Positions 1 to 9,083 of a stretch of 64,000 nucleotides of DNA are shown here, piece by piece. Where the stretch lies: NCBI GenBank assembly GCA_003538625.1, contig DPRR01000006.1, positions 434,001 through 498,000 on the forward strand. The letters run 5' to 3'. The first letter of the stretch is position 1; each line of letters opens with the position of its first letter. Below the pieces are notes generated by a model. It did not search any database, was not told where the DNA came from, and saw only the letters and a program-made list of their open reading frames with translations. The stretch is from Ignavibacteriales bacterium. Lineage in GTDB: Bacteria > Bacteroidota > Ignavibacteria > Ignavibacteriales > Ignavibacteriaceae. Made by a program: the position numbers and the translations under genes.

Positions 1-85
1 TAAGTGAACCTTAGTGCTCTAAGTGTCTAAGTGGTACGAATCTTCTTTTACCACTGAGACACTAAGCACACTTAGAAACACTAAG
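1..85. repeat. CTAAG/CCACT intergenic repeat
   Basis: The first 85 bases are made of short related words (CTAAGTG, CACTAAG, CACTTAG) around a dyad with GTGGT on the left and ACCAC on the right. A similar unit, GTGG then CCAC followed by NAGACACNAAG, occurs at 60668-60740. The repeat abuts the stop codon of the BatA-like gene. Its function is unknown; it could act in transcript folding or be a non-autonomous mobile repeat. Confidence 0.45.
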
Positions 86-2177
86 TTGTAATTCCTTCCA
101 AGTCTTTCTTTGCGTTGCGTGCAATTGTCATTTCGATCAAAGCTAAAATTAGTGCAGTAAGTAAAAAATATCTCCATAGCTCGGAACCAAATCTTGCTTG
201 CAAAATTTTTTCGGTAATATTGCTGTCCTTATCTATTGAAACAAATTTACCCTCAAACTTTATTTCCTTCAGGTAATCTTCAAATTGTGATTTATCTGAA
301 TAAACAGTTTTTGATTCTGAAGGATCGGTATTAATTGAAATCTCATCCATCAGTGTTTCACCCGAATAAAATTTGTAATTACCCGCTATACTTGTTTTGG
401 TATAAGTCAAATAATCTTTATTCGGGTTATCATTTAAATTTATAAACTCTTCGGTATTATCCGGACGAACGACTTTTATTTGTGACAAGGCTGTGTTTTT
501 TAAATCAACTGTTACATCTTCACCTGCGACAAAAATATTTTTATCTCTCTCTTTTGATGAAAGATATAAGACAGATTTGTTCAGTAAAGGCGAAAAAATA
601 CTTTTGATTGGAAAATCACTCCAGCTTAAAACGGGAGAAGTATTAAAAGCAAATACTTTTCCCCTGCCAATTTTAAATTCAGTTAAAAAAGATGACCCAT
701 CAATTAACTTAATTATCTGATTACCGGCAGATGAATTTTTATAATACGCATTTAGCTCGGGCGAGTCATATTGTTTCTTATCTTCATTTTGAAAAATATC
801 CTGAAAAACAGGATGATTAAAATCAGTTTTTTCAAACTTAATTTTTATTTCTTCACTGTTTACTTTTCCAACAAAAGAGGAATTTAATCCTATCCCCAGC
901 AATGAATATAGTTGGTTTAATTTGGCTGCGTCGGGCGTGGATGATGGAAATAAAATAATTCCGCCGCCATTATTAACAAAGTTTTTAATCTGTTCAATAC
1001 CCGATGTAATTGAATTTGCTGCAATAATTATCGATTGATATTTATTAAGCAGTTGTGAATTAATCTGGTTTATACTTCTATTATCAATATCATATTTGTT
1101 TTCTCCTGCTGTTTGCAAAGCAATTTGAACAAAGGATAAGTCTGCAGGAATTTCAGAAAATAGACCCAGGGAAATTTTAGACGGAATAAATAAACTTGCA
1201 AAGCGTTTATTATCCTGTTCGATCTCGTCAGTCTCAAGCTCCGCTGCAACAGAAATAAATCCGTTGTTTTTAGGAATTGCTTCAATATCCACAACAGTTG
1301 ATTGACCTGAATTTACATCAAAGCTTTTTTGTGCAGCTCTGTCATCATTCAAAAACAGAGAAACTACTCCGCTGTTTACATTTTGCTTTGAGTTATTAGT
1401 GATAGTTATTGAAAAACTAACCGGCTTGTCTTTTTCAAAAATCTGATTATTAATTTTTAACTCATCAATAGAAATGTTAAAAACATCTTTATCGGCTAAA
1501 TCTATCGAATACAAGCGTACATTGTTATTCAGCAACTCGCTTAAATCGGAATTATTTTTTTCAGTCGAGATTTTATTTTTCTGAAAATCTGATAACAAAT
1601 AAATTTCTTTATTAAAGTTTTTGCTTTCCGAAATAGTTTGCGCTGCTTTGATAATTGCAGAATTCAGATCACCTGATGCGAATGATAAATCAAGCTGATC
1701 AATCTTATTTAAAAACTCAGATAAGTTTGATGTAAGTTTATTTTCATAATTTGGATTTGAGACTAATATCAAACCAACTTCGTCACCTTCCTGAAGCTGT
1801 GAAATTATTGTTTTAATTATTTCTTTTGATTGATTAAAGAAAGAGCCTTTCTGATCAACAACAGACATACTAAATGTATCATCAAGAATAAAAACAGCTG
1901 TAGTTTTTGCGGCTGATGTGGTTCCTCCAATCTGAACTGATTGCAAAGCAGGACGCGCAAATGCCATTACTACAAACAAAATTATCAGAACCCGCAGAAT
2001 CAGCAATATCCATTGCTTCAATTTTATTTTTCTGATTTTATTTTTCTGCAATTCTTTTAAAAAAGTAAGCGTACTAAATTCAATCTTTTTAAGTTTTCTA
2101 AGATTGAATAAGTGAATGATTACAGGAATAGATGCAGCAAGCAAACCAAATAAAATTGCGGGATTAAGAAAAATCAT
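81..2177 (-). CDS. BatA-like VWA-domain membrane protein
   Basis: 698-residue membrane protein of the BatA/aerotolerance family. Residues 1-76 form the family's N-terminal double-membrane-segment domain (starts MIFLNPAILFGLLAASIPVI, second hydrophobic stretch about 56-74). A von Willebrand factor A domain follows: the metal-binding motif is DDTFS at 99-103, which fits DxTxS rather than the usual DxSxS. A last membrane helix lies about 25 residues from the C terminus (YFLLTALILALIEM). Relatives usually sit with a MoxR ATPase and DUF58 protein and are thought to act in envelope protein complexes; none is present downstream here, so partners would lie elsewhere. The start ATG opens directly into the conserved N-terminal domain, which supports it. 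The family is certain enough; the cellular role is not. Confidence 0.82.
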   Translation of the reverse strand: MIFLNPAILFGLLAASIPVIIHLFNLRKLKKIEFSTLTFLKELQKNKIRKIKLKQWILLILRVLIILFVVMAFARPALQSVQIGGTTSAAKTTAVFILDDTFSMSVVDQKGSFFNQSKEIIKTIISQLQEGDEVGLILVSNPNYENKLTSNLSEFLNKIDQLDLSFASGDLNSAIIKAAQTISESKNFNKEIYLLSDFQKNKISTEKNNSDLSELLNNNVRLYSIDLADKDVFNISIDELKINNQIFEKDKPVSFSITITNNSKQNVNSGVVSLFLNDDRAAQKSFDVNSGQSTVVDIEAIPKNNGFISVAAELETDEIEQDNKRFASLFIPSKISLGLFSEIPADLSFVQIALQTAGENKYDIDNRSINQINSQLLNKYQSIIIAANSITSGIEQIKNFVNNGGGIILFPSSTPDAAKLNQLYSLLGIGLNSSFVGKVNSEEIKIKFEKTDFNHPVFQDIFQNEDKKQYDSPELNAYYKNSSAGNQIIKLIDGSSFLTEFKIGRGKVFAFNTSPVLSWSDFPIKSIFSPLLNKSVLYLSSKERDKNIFVAGEDVTVDLKNTALSQIKVVRPDNTEEFINLNDNPNKDYLTYTKTSIAGNYKFYSGETLMDEISINTDPSESKTVYSDKSQFEDYLKEIKFEGKFVSIDKDSNITEKILQARFGSELWRYFLLTALILALIEMTIARNAKKDLEGITT

Positions 2178-2502
2178 AAGCTCTGTGTGGTTGTCCTTTT
2201 TTAATGATCAAAAAATAGCAATAATGTGATGAGAATGCTATGCCGTTTTAGGGTATAGATTGTAAGGAATAAGCTGTAGGAGAATAAGGTATAGGGTTAT
2301 AAGGTATAAGTTTATAAGGTATATAATTATAAAATCTTATATACATAAATGGAGTAGTGCAATATTGGTATAATGGAGTTCAAAAAATTATATCTATCAC
2401 CTTATACCCTTTCCCCATATTCCTTGATTTAATTTGCACTTTGAAATGGGACATCAACATCCTAATTTTGGTGTCATAACACAATAAATTAAAATAGATG
2501 CT
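2178..2502. other. 325-bp divergent intergenic region with AT-rich short repeats
   Basis: No gene is visible. The region separates the BatA-like gene (minus) from the MarR gene (plus) and must hold both promoters, though I see no convincing -35/-10 pair. About 2284-2340 contains repeated TATAAGGTATA-like words, and an inverted relative (CACCTTATACCC) lies near 2399-2411. Confidence 0.5.
2284..2340. repeat. degenerate ATAAGGTATA tandem repeat
   Basis: The word ATAAGGTATA recurs at roughly 12-17 base spacing (ATAAGGTATAGGG, TATAAGGTATAAG, TATAAGGTATATA). Copies are imperfect and few, so this is a small minisatellite-like tract or a folded intergenic element rather than a coding feature. Confidence 0.5.
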
Positions 2503-2973
2503 ATGGGCGAAAAGCTTAAACAATGGCTAAAGCAAACCAGATTTGAAAGTTTGGATCAAGAGGTTTCACTAAACATTTTTGTTGCAGCATATTTTTTGCG
2601 ATCCAAACACGAAGATGTGATGAACAGATACGGACTTACTATGCCGCAGTATAATGTTCTTAGAATTCTTAATGGTGTATATCCCGATGGTCATCCCCGA
2701 TGTGATATAATTTCCAGAATGATTGAACCCGCTCCCGATGTAACAAGAATTATTGATAGATTAATGCAAGAAAAGCTGGTTGAAAGATTTCATTCTGATA
2801 CTGATAAAAGATTATCAATGACCAGGATAACTGAAAAAGGTATTAAGCTTCTTGAAAAAGCTCATCCGGAAGTTCAGGCTTTGGGAAGTTACATATCTTC
2901 CACTCTATCAAATGCAGAAAAGAAAACTCTTTCTGATTTGCTTGAGAAGATTTATGGTGAGCAAGTAAAATAA
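2503..2973 (+). CDS. MarR-family transcriptional regulator
   Basis: 156-residue winged-helix protein with the MarR layout: an N-terminal dimerisation helix (SLNIFVAAYFLRSKHEDVMNRYGL), a helix-turn-helix around residues 45-85 (TMPQYNVLRILNG, then a recognition helix with PDVTRIIDRLMQEKLV), and a wing rich in Asp/Arg (HSDTDKRLSMTRITEKG) typical of MarR. The C terminus is a second dimerisation helix. Members usually repress adjacent efflux or stress genes in response to small aromatic ligands. Here no obvious target lies next to it: the upstream gene is a divergent BatA-like protein and the downstream one is convergent aconitase. The target and ligand cannot be told from sequence. Length matches the family. 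Confidence 0.85.
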   Translation: MGEKLKQWLKQTRFESLDQEVSLNIFVAAYFLRSKHEDVMNRYGLTMPQYNVLRILNGVYPDGHPRCDIISRMIEPAPDVTRIIDRLMQEKLVERFHSDTDKRLSMTRITEKGIKLLEKAHPEVQALGSYISSTLSNAEKKTLSDLLEKIYGEQVK

Positions 2974-2997
2974 AAAAGACGACTCAGTTGAATCGCC
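2971..2997 (-). terminator. intrinsic terminator of the aconitase gene
   Basis: Read on the minus strand, downstream of the aconitase stop, the RNA folds as GGCGATT, loop CAACTG, AGTCGTC. All seven pairs form if two G-U wobbles are allowed, and the stem is followed at once by a U tract (TTTTTTATTTT). On the plus strand the same stem has two mismatches, so it serves aconitase better than marR. Confidence 0.75.
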
Positions 2998-3020
2998 TTT
3001 AGTAAATTATATTTGTTGTT

Positions 3021-5279
3021 TTACTTTTGCTTACTTGCAATAAGATTTAATGCACTACCTGCTTTAAACCACTCTATTTGAGCAGCATTAAAAGTATGAT
3101 TCAGCATCACTTCATCTTTACTTCCATCTTTATGCTTAACGATCATCTTTACTTGTTTTTCGGGAGCTAAAGATGAAATTAATAAATCAACTTTATCATC
3201 TTCTTTTATCTTATCGTAATCTTTTGGATCAGCAAATGTAAGCGGCAGCATTCCCTGTTTCTTTAAGTTTGTTTCGTGAATGCGTGCAAAACTTTTTACG
3301 ATTATTGCTCTGCCGCCAAGAAATCTTGGTTCCATTGCTGCGTGTTCGCGCGAAGAACCTTCACCATAATTTTCATCGCCAACCACAACCCAGTTTACAC
3401 CTTTGGCTTTGTATTCGCGCGCAACTTCAGGGACTGATTTTGTTTCACCCGTAAAAGTATTTTTTACTCTTCCGGGTTCTTTTGTGTAAGCGTTAATTGC
3501 TCCAATAAACATATTGTTGGAAATGTTATCAAGGTGCCCACGATACTTTAACCACGGACCAGCCATAGAAATATGATCGGTTGTACATTTACCAAATGCT
3601 TTTAGTAATACCGGAAGATCAACCAGATCATTTCCATCCCACGGTTTGAATGGAGTAAGCAATTGTAGTCTATCACTTTTGGGATCGACCTTAACTTCAA
3701 CTTTATTGCCATCGTCAACAGGAGCTACAAATCCGGCACTTCCTTCATCAAATCCACGCGGAGGCAGTTCTTCACCACTTGGGGCATCTAATTTAACTTT
3801 CTCACCTTTTTCGTTTACAAGTTCATCTGTAATTGGATTGAAAGATAAACTGCCTGCAATGGCTAATGCTGTTGTAATTTCCGGTGAAGCAACAAATGCC
3901 AGTGTTTCCGGGTTTCCATCATTTCGTTTTGCAAAGTTTCTATTGAAGGAAGTTACGATTGTATTTCTCTCGCCGGTTTGGATGTCCATCCTTTTCCACA
4001 TGCCGATACAGGGACCGCACGCATTTGCAAGGATTACACCACCGATATCAGTAAGAGTTTTTAACTGTCCATCACGTTCAATTGTAGCTCTTACCTGCTC
4101 AGACCCTGGGGTTATGGTGTATTGCGATCTGGTTTTTAATCCTTTTTCAAGAGCCTGTCTTGCGATGCTTGCAGAGCGGTCAATATCCTCATAACTTGAG
4201 TTAGTACAGCTTCCGATCAATCCCACGGATATTTTATCCGGAAAGTTTTCACTCTTTACAGCTTCTTTCATTTTAGAAATAGGCCATGCTTTATCGGGTG
4301 TAAATGGTCCATTTAAATGAGGTTCAAGTTCATTTAAATTAATTTCAATCACCTGATCGTAATATTTTTCCGGATTTACAAAAACTTCTTTATCAGCGCA
4401 TAATTCATCTGCCAATCCTTCTGCGAGTGCTGCAACATCAACTCGTTTTGTAATTCTTAAGTAGGATGACATTCTCTCGTCAAATGGAAAAACAGATGTT
4501 GTAGCACCTATCTCGGCGCCCATATTACAAATTGTTCCTTTGCCCGTACATGAGATTGAATTTGTTCCGTCACCAAAATATTCAACTATTGCTCCGGTTC
4601 CGCCTTTAACTGTTAAAATACCTGCAAGTTTTAGGATTACGTCTTTTGCTGAAGTCCAGCCATTCATTTTGCCGGTTAGTTTAACGCCGATACGTTTTGG
4701 CCATTTTAATTCCCATGGCATACCTGCCATTACATCAACTGCATCAGCACCACCGACACCAATCGCAATCATTCCAAGTCCACCGGCATTTGGAGTATGT
4801 GAGTCAGTCCCAACCATCATTCCGCCCGGGAAAGCATAATTTTCCAATACAACCTGATGAATAATGCCGGCGCCTGGTTTCCAGAATCCAACACCATATT
4901 TCTGAGAAATACTTTCGAGAAACTCATACACTTCTTTGTTTTCTGTATTTGCTCTGTTCAGATCTTCAACAGCACCAACCTGCGCTTGAATGAGATGATC
5001 GCAATGAACTGTTGATGGAACGGCGGTAGTTTTTCTTCCTGCGGACATAAATTGCAAAAGCGCCATCTGAGCAGTTGCATCTTGCATTGCTACCCGGTCA
5101 GGGGCTAATTCAACATAGTCTTTGCCGCGATTAAATTCTTTGGTCACTTTATCAAAAAGATGGGTGTACAATACTTTTTCTGTATAAGTCAAAGGACGAT
5201 TAATAATTTTTCGTATCTCTGTAAGTTTAACTATATAGTTCGAATAAACCTTTTTGATCATATCAATATTTGATGTCAT
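3021..5279 (-). CDS. acnA: aconitate hydratase (mitochondrial-type)
   Basis: 752-residue aconitase, which interconverts citrate and isocitrate in the TCA cycle through a [4Fe-4S] cluster. The three cluster ligands are visible: Cys358 in [10 protein letters not shown] and Cys421/Cys424 in [11 protein letters not shown]. Substrate-binding motifs HCDHLI (92-97) and [11 protein letters not shown] (157-167) are intact. The C-terminal swivel domain has [15 protein letters not shown] and the Arg-containing [14 protein letters not shown]. Length and the short N terminus fit the mitochondrial aconitase subfamily rather than the roughly 890-residue cytosolic AcnA type, so the symbol is approximate. AAGGA precedes the ATG by six bases. 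It is a single-gene unit with its own terminator. Confidence 0.95.
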   Translation of the reverse strand: MTSNIDMIKKVYSNYIVKLTEIRKIINRPLTYTEKVLYTHLFDKVTKEFNRGKDYVELAPDRVAMQDATAQMALLQFMSAGRKTTAVPSTVHCDHLIQAQVGAVEDLNRANTENKEVYEFLESISQKYGVGFWKPGAGIIHQVVLENYAFPGGMMVGTDSHTPNAGGLGMIAIGVGGADAVDVMAGMPWELKWPKRIGVKLTGKMNGWTSAKDVILKLAGILTVKGGTGAIVEYFGDGTNSISCTGKGTICNMGAEIGATTSVFPFDERMSSYLRITKRVDVAALAEGLADELCADKEVFVNPEKYYDQVIEINLNELEPHLNGPFTPDKAWPISKMKEAVKSENFPDKISVGLIGSCTNSSYEDIDRSASIARQALEKGLKTRSQYTITPGSEQVRATIERDGQLKTLTDIGGVILANACGPCIGMWKRMDIQTGERNTIVTSFNRNFAKRNDGNPETLAFVASPEITTALAIAGSLSFNPITDELVNEKGEKVKLDAPSGEELPPRGFDEGSAGFVAPVDDGNKVEVKVDPKSDRLQLLTPFKPWDGNDLVDLPVLLKAFGKCTTDHISMAGPWLKYRGHLDNISNNMFIGAINAYTKEPGRVKNTFTGETKSVPEVAREYKAKGVNWVVVGDENYGEGSSREHAAMEPRFLGGRAIIVKSFARIHETNLKKQGMLPLTFADPKDYDKIKEDDKVDLLISSLAPEKQVKMIVKHKDGSKDEVMLNHTFNAAQIEWFKAGSALNLIASKQK

Positions 5280-5526
5280 GATTTTTCCTTAGTAATAATG
5301 AATTATAATTATTCAAAAATAAATATTTCCAGCTTAAGATATCTATCCCAAAATCAACATTCTTCAATACTTATATTTACCTAGAAAATTCTTCGATCCG
5401 GATTTAGATGTAATTTCTGTCGGTAAAAATTACATTTAAAATCCAAATCGTAGTAAAAAAGGTCAATAATTATTGGTGCAAAAATGGAAGTATAAAGCGC
5501 TCAAGGTTGAAATTTAAGGAGAGAAA

Positions 5527-6021
5527 ATGTCAAATGGTGTACAATCATTTCTGTCTCTGGGCGCAATGATGATATTCAGTTTAATATCATTGCGTTTTGA
5601 TTCTGCTGTATTACAGAATGTTGAAGTTGAAGTAGAAAATAAAGTTTATTTAACGGCGTTTTCGCTTGCCGATGATTTGCTTGAAGAGATAAAACAAAGA
5701 GCATTTGATGAAAAGACGGTAACATTTAAAGCGATCACACCTGGTGCATTAACGCCAGCTGCAAATCTAAATAAAGAATTGGGAGAAGAATGGCCAAACT
5801 TTGATGATATTGATGATTATAATGGTTACACTAAACCTGTTTCTTTGCCCCATGCTGAAAAATATAAAATTACTTGTCAGGTTAGTTATGTTGAATCAAA
5901 CAATCAGGATCAGTTAAGTTTTGCACAAACATATTTTAAAAAAGTTGAGATATTTGTTGACAGTCCTTACTTAAGGCACCAGTTAAGATTAGCTTATATA
6001 TTCACATTACACTCAAAGTAA
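5527..6021 (+). CDS. PilV/MshD-like minor-pilin protein, cassette 1
   Basis: 164-residue protein with one hydrophobic segment starting almost at the N terminus (about residues 6-22), then a helix-like stretch ENKVYLTAFSLADDLLEEIKQ. It carries FDDIDDYNGY at about 97-106, a DDxDDYxG motif that I associate with PilV/MshD-type minor pilins. The start is firm: AAGGAGA lies four bases upstream of the ATG and an in-frame TAA lies just before it, so there is no longer leader. The canonical prepilin signal (G/FTLIE) is missing. It is first in a tight three-gene cassette, and a paralogue opens the second cassette at 8025. Family call is by pattern; function is probably in a cell-surface filament or secretion apparatus. 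Confidence 0.6.
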   Translation: MSNGVQSFLSLGAMMIFSLISLRFDSAVLQNVEVEVENKVYLTAFSLADDLLEEIKQRAFDEKTVTFKAITPGALTPAANLNKELGEEWPNFDDIDDYNGYTKPVSLPHAEKYKITCQVSYVESNNQDQLSFAQTYFKKVEIFVDSPYLRHQLRLAYIFTLHSK

Positions 6022-6025
6022 CACT

Positions 6026-6610
6026 ATGAATGTTTTAATCGATTTAATAGGCTCATCTTTTATTGGCGGCATATTATTATTGCTGATTCTAAAATTAAAC
6101 CTGTACTCTCAGAACACAAGCATATCATCAGATACAGAATTAAGATTGCAGCAAAATGCAAAAACCCTGGCAGAAATATTAAATTATGATCTTAGAAAAG
6201 TTGGATACAATTGCGACAGCACGGCTATTATTACTGCAGATTCAACCAGAATTAAATTCTATGCCGATCTAAATGAGCCGGGCACTGCGGGGTATGGAAC
6301 GATGGATGTTGTTGAATATTTCATTAGCAGTCCATCAAAAGCATCTTCAACAACTAATCCAAATGATGTTGTATTAACGCGGGTATTAAATGGCAGCGAT
6401 TCTTTGACCGGACCCTCGCTGGGTTTGGTAAAATTAAAGTTTTCTTATTATGATAGCGGGTGGACTTTAACAACCAACCCGGAAAATATCACATACATTA
6501 AAACAGAATTATGGGTAGAATCTTTAGATCCTATCGATGTTAATTTTGGATCTCAAACAGGTTACCCATTCACTTATTGGGAAATGACTATTAATCCGAG
6601 GAATATATAA
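6026..6610 (+). CDS. PilW/MshO-like minor-pilin protein, cassette 1
   Basis: 194 residues: an N-terminal hydrophobic segment (LIDLIGSSFIGGILLLLILKL), then LRLQQNAKTLAEILNYDLRKVGYN at about 43-66, which has the PilW-type pattern of a helix leading to a D-x-R-x-x-GY motif. The rest is predicted beta-rich. The C terminus, TYWEMTINPRNI, is nearly identical to that of the paralogue at 8509, so it is probably functionally constrained. The gene starts four bases after the preceding stop and ends one base before the next ATG, implying translational coupling. Like its neighbours it has no prepilin peptidase motif. The PilW relation is inferred from motif and gene order. Confidence 0.6.
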   Translation: MNVLIDLIGSSFIGGILLLLILKLNLYSQNTSISSDTELRLQQNAKTLAEILNYDLRKVGYNCDSTAIITADSTRIKFYADLNEPGTAGYGTMDVVEYFISSPSKASSTTNPNDVVLTRVLNGSDSLTGPSLGLVKLKFSYYDSGWTLTTNPENITYIKTELWVESLDPIDVNFGSQTGYPFTYWEMTINPRNI

Positions 6611-6611
6611 A

Positions 6612-7652
6612 ATGGGAAAAAGTATCTTACTTATTACGTTGGGGATATCAGTAATAATTTCTCTATTTATTTTAAAGCTTAATGCAAATTCTAAAGAGGG
6701 ATTAGATGTTTCTGTAAATATGTTTGAACAGACTCAAGCCCGGTTGATTGCAAACTCCGGTGTTGAGATATTCCTTGAAAAACTTAAAGCTGATAAAAGC
6801 ATGCTTGATGATACTTTCCCTGATAATAGTTTACTTGGTGGTGAGTACGACATTTCAATACAAGGCCCAGATACGATGATTAAAGTCACTTCTATTGCCA
6901 GATTTCAGGATGCAACACATAAAACAATCGTTTATGCTAAAGCTGATAAAATACCAATGATACCCGGACCGGGTGCAATGTATCTAAATGCAAGTACGGT
7001 TAGTTCATTTAAAAATTCCGGTATAGGTGGTAGTGTATTAATCGATGGACGGAATCACGATATAGATGGAATATTTCTTAATGATGGAATTAATTCGCCA
7101 GGTATTGCGGTTTCAGGCGATACACAACGAGATGAAGTGATTGATATGATTAAATCAAATGCTATTGATCAGGTTATCGGAACAGGAACAACTCCAAATG
7201 TAATAACAATAAATAATGAAACAGATTGGAATGCTTACGCGCTTCAACTCGTCGAAAATCCGGACATAATTATTGATACTCAGGATAAAATACAGACTAT
7301 GAATAATTGGGGAACAGTTTCAGATCCTAAAGTTACTTTTGTAAATGGTGATATTTCTATTAATAATTCCGTAACAGCTAATGGCTGCGGTATTCTTGTT
7401 GTAAATGGTAACTTATCTATAAATGGAGACTTTACTTATAAGGGGCTGATCATCGCTTATAAAGAAACAACGATTGAAATAAAGTTAAGTGGAACGGGTA
7501 AAATTATTGGAGGTCTGGTAGTCGCTGGTCAAAAAATTGTAATAGAGGTGGCTAGTGGAAATTTCAGTACTTTATATAGTTTACCGACAATGAATCACGT
7601 TGCTTCTTTGTTAAAAACAAATAGATTTCAGATTGTTAGTTGGTGGGAATAA
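6612..7652 (+). CDS. PilX/MshP-like protein with beta-repeat C terminus, cassette 1
   Basis: 346 residues. The N terminus is a single membrane segment (SILLITLGISVIISLFIL) followed by QTQARLIANSGVEIFLEKL, which matches the PilX pattern of a short amphipathic helix with a GxE/GVE step. Residues about 245-310 hold short hydrophobic beta repeats (FVNGDISINNSV, GILVVNGNLSINGDF, YKGLIIAYKE) like those of polymer-forming or beta-helical cell-surface proteins. The last residues, RFQIVSWWE, are conserved in the paralogue at 9084 (RFRVLSWWE). It is the last gene of cassette 1. Exact function is unknown; a tip or scaffold component of a pilin-like assembly is a fair guess. Confidence 0.58.
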   Translation: MGKSILLITLGISVIISLFILKLNANSKEGLDVSVNMFEQTQARLIANSGVEIFLEKLKADKSMLDDTFPDNSLLGGEYDISIQGPDTMIKVTSIARFQDATHKTIVYAKADKIPMIPGPGAMYLNASTVSSFKNSGIGGSVLIDGRNHDIDGIFLNDGINSPGIAVSGDTQRDEVIDMIKSNAIDQVIGTGTTPNVITINNETDWNAYALQLVENPDIIIDTQDKIQTMNNWGTVSDPKVTFVNGDISINNSVTANGCGILVVNGNLSINGDFTYKGLIIAYKETTIEIKLSGTGKIIGGLVVAGQKIVIEVASGNFSTLYSLPTMNHVASLLKTNRFQIVSWWE

Positions 7653-8024
7653 ATACAAAAATAATTTTAAATAAAAACGGAATCTGATCCGTATAAAATC
7701 CGACTACATAAATATTTAATTGAGATCGAGATTTTTATACCAGATTTATTAAATAACTATTAAGTAAAAACAATTGATTCCTGTAAATTATTTTGAAATG
7801 TAAATATTCGCAGTCTGCTCCTATTCTACCGATCAACCACAAGTAATATTTACATGGCCCAGTACTAAAAATATAATTTATTTACAATTTCATTAAACGT
7901 ATGTGTTATTTTGATAAATCATAAAGCAAAAAATTGATGAAAATGGACAATCCTTAGTGAAATTATTGGCTTAATAATTGGATAATGACCACCTAATAAC
8001 TAATAGTGCAAGAGATAAACAAAA
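7653..8024. other. 372-bp gap between the two pilin-like cassettes
   Basis: No gene is seen. A small dyad, ACGGA at 7677-7681 and TCCGT at 7688-7692, lies just after the first cassette and might be a weak terminator. The last 60 bases hold AT-rich sequence with TTGGC at 7966-7970, but I find no complete promoter consensus. The second cassette must be transcribed either from here or by read-through. Confidence 0.5.
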
Positions 8025-8507
8025 ATGAGCAATATACAATCTATTCTGGCAATAGGATCTATTTTCCTACTTTCAATGATTTCCTTGAGTTTTAATGGTG
8101 CGTTGTTACAAAACAATGGAGTTGAATTGGAGAATAAAGTTTATCTGACAGCTTTTTCTTTGGCAGATGATCTTATCGAGGAAATTAAGCAAAAAGGTTA
8201 TGATGAGAAAACGCTCCTATTCCCCACAGTTAATCGATCTACATTAACTCCAGCTGGCTCGCTTGGACCGGAAGGAGAAGTTTATCCATACTACGATGAC
8301 GTTGATGATTATAATAATTACTCAAGAGATGCTGATGCCCCGCACGCTGAAAATTATCATATCTCAGCAAAAGTTTATTACGTGTTAGAAACTAATCCTG
8401 ATTCAAAGAGCAGTACTCAGACATTTCATAAGAAAGTTGATGTAACCGTCAGCAGTCCATATCTAAATAACAATGTTATCTTAACTTATATTTTTACGCA
8501 TAAATAA
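8025..8507 (+). CDS. PilV/MshD-like minor-pilin protein, cassette 2
   Basis: 160-residue paralogue of the gene at 5527. The stretch ENKVYLTAFSLADDLIEEIK is almost the same in both, and the DDVDDYNNY motif (about 94-102) sits at the matching place. The middle and tail have diverged (about half identical by eye), so duplication is not recent. An in-frame TAA nine bases upstream of the ATG fixes the N terminus and again excludes a canonical prepilin leader. One hydrophobic segment covers about residues 5-20. The next gene starts two bases after the stop, so the cassette is an operon. Retention of all three genes in both copies suggests two related assemblies or two subunit sets for one. Confidence 0.6.
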   Translation: MSNIQSILAIGSIFLLSMISLSFNGALLQNNGVELENKVYLTAFSLADDLIEEIKQKGYDEKTLLFPTVNRSTLTPAGSLGPEGEVYPYYDDVDDYNNYSRDADAPHAENYHISAKVYYVLETNPDSKSSTQTFHKKVDVTVSSPYLNNNVILTYIFTHK

Positions 8508-8508
8508 T

Positions 8509-9081
8509 ATGGCATCAATAATAGATATACTCGGTTCCAGTTTTATCGGCGGTTTATTATTACTGCTTTTACTAAAACTGAATTTATTTGCAAACAGCAG
8601 CGGTGTTACCTCGGATAACGAGTTAAAACTGCAGCAGAATGCCAAAACTTTAGCAGAGATAGTTAATTATGATTTTAGAAAAATTGGTTATCAATGTGAT
8701 AGTACAGCAATAGCAATCGCCGATTCTGATCATATTAAATTTTATGCTGATCTTGACAGAAACAATACCGTTGATGTTTTGGAATATTATACCAGCGATA
8801 CTACTGTTGCTACAGGTACAGACAATCCCAGAGATATAATACTCTACAGAAAATTTAATGGTGTAGCCATGGGAGGACCAACTCTTGGTCTGACAAAAAT
8901 CAAATTTACATACCTTGATCAGTACAACATTGTTACAACTGTATTACCAAATATAAAATATGTAAAAGTTGAACTATGGGTTGAATCAACAATTCCGGAA
9001 ATGGAATCTAACTTTGTAAACCCGAATCATCCTTATCTTTTTACTTACTGGGAAATGAAAATTAATCCAAGGAATATATAA
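8509..9081 (+). CDS. PilW/MshO-like minor-pilin protein, cassette 2
   Basis: 190-residue paralogue of the gene at 6026. The N-terminal membrane segment (IIDILGSSFIGGLLLLLLLKL) and LKLQQNAKTLAEIVNYDFRKIGY are strongly conserved, as is the C terminus TYWEMKINPRNI. The central beta-rich part differs more, as expected of an exposed region. It starts one base after the upstream stop and is followed after two bases by the third cassette gene. No processing motif for prepilin peptidase is seen. Role inferred as in cassette 1. Confidence 0.6.
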   Translation: MASIIDILGSSFIGGLLLLLLLKLNLFANSSGVTSDNELKLQQNAKTLAEIVNYDFRKIGYQCDSTAIAIADSDHIKFYADLDRNNTVDVLEYYTSDTTVATGTDNPRDIILYRKFNGVAMGGPTLGLTKIKFTYLDQYNIVTTVLPNIKYVKVELWVESTIPEMESNFVNPNHPYLFTYWEMKINPRNI

Positions 9082-9083
9082 TT

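Noticed and set aside
81..2177. BatA-like VWA protein as part of a MoxR-VWA defence or ternary system
   Set aside because: Only this one member is visible; no MoxR ATPase or effector is adjacent.
3646..4194. Long open frame on the plus strand opposite aconitase
   Set aside because: It is antisense to a complete, well conserved aconitase; its amino acid make-up is Ser/Pro/Leu-rich as expected of a shadow frame, and it has no start context.
5294..5313. AATAAT...ATTATT dyad before aconitase
   Set aside because: Only A/T, with inner mismatches; expected by chance in this AT-rich DNA.
5527..5600. Prepilin peptidase site hidden in the N terminus (G at residue 4)
   Set aside because: The residues after it (VQSFLSL) lack the conserved Glu at position 5 and the leader would be only four residues long; in cassette 2 the Gly is absent.
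7966..7982. Sigma-54 -24/-12 promoter before the second pilin-like cassette
   Set aside because: TTGGC is followed ten bases later by GG in place of GC, so the essential -12 dinucleotide is missing; the cassette 1 and regulator upstream regions also lack a correct pair.
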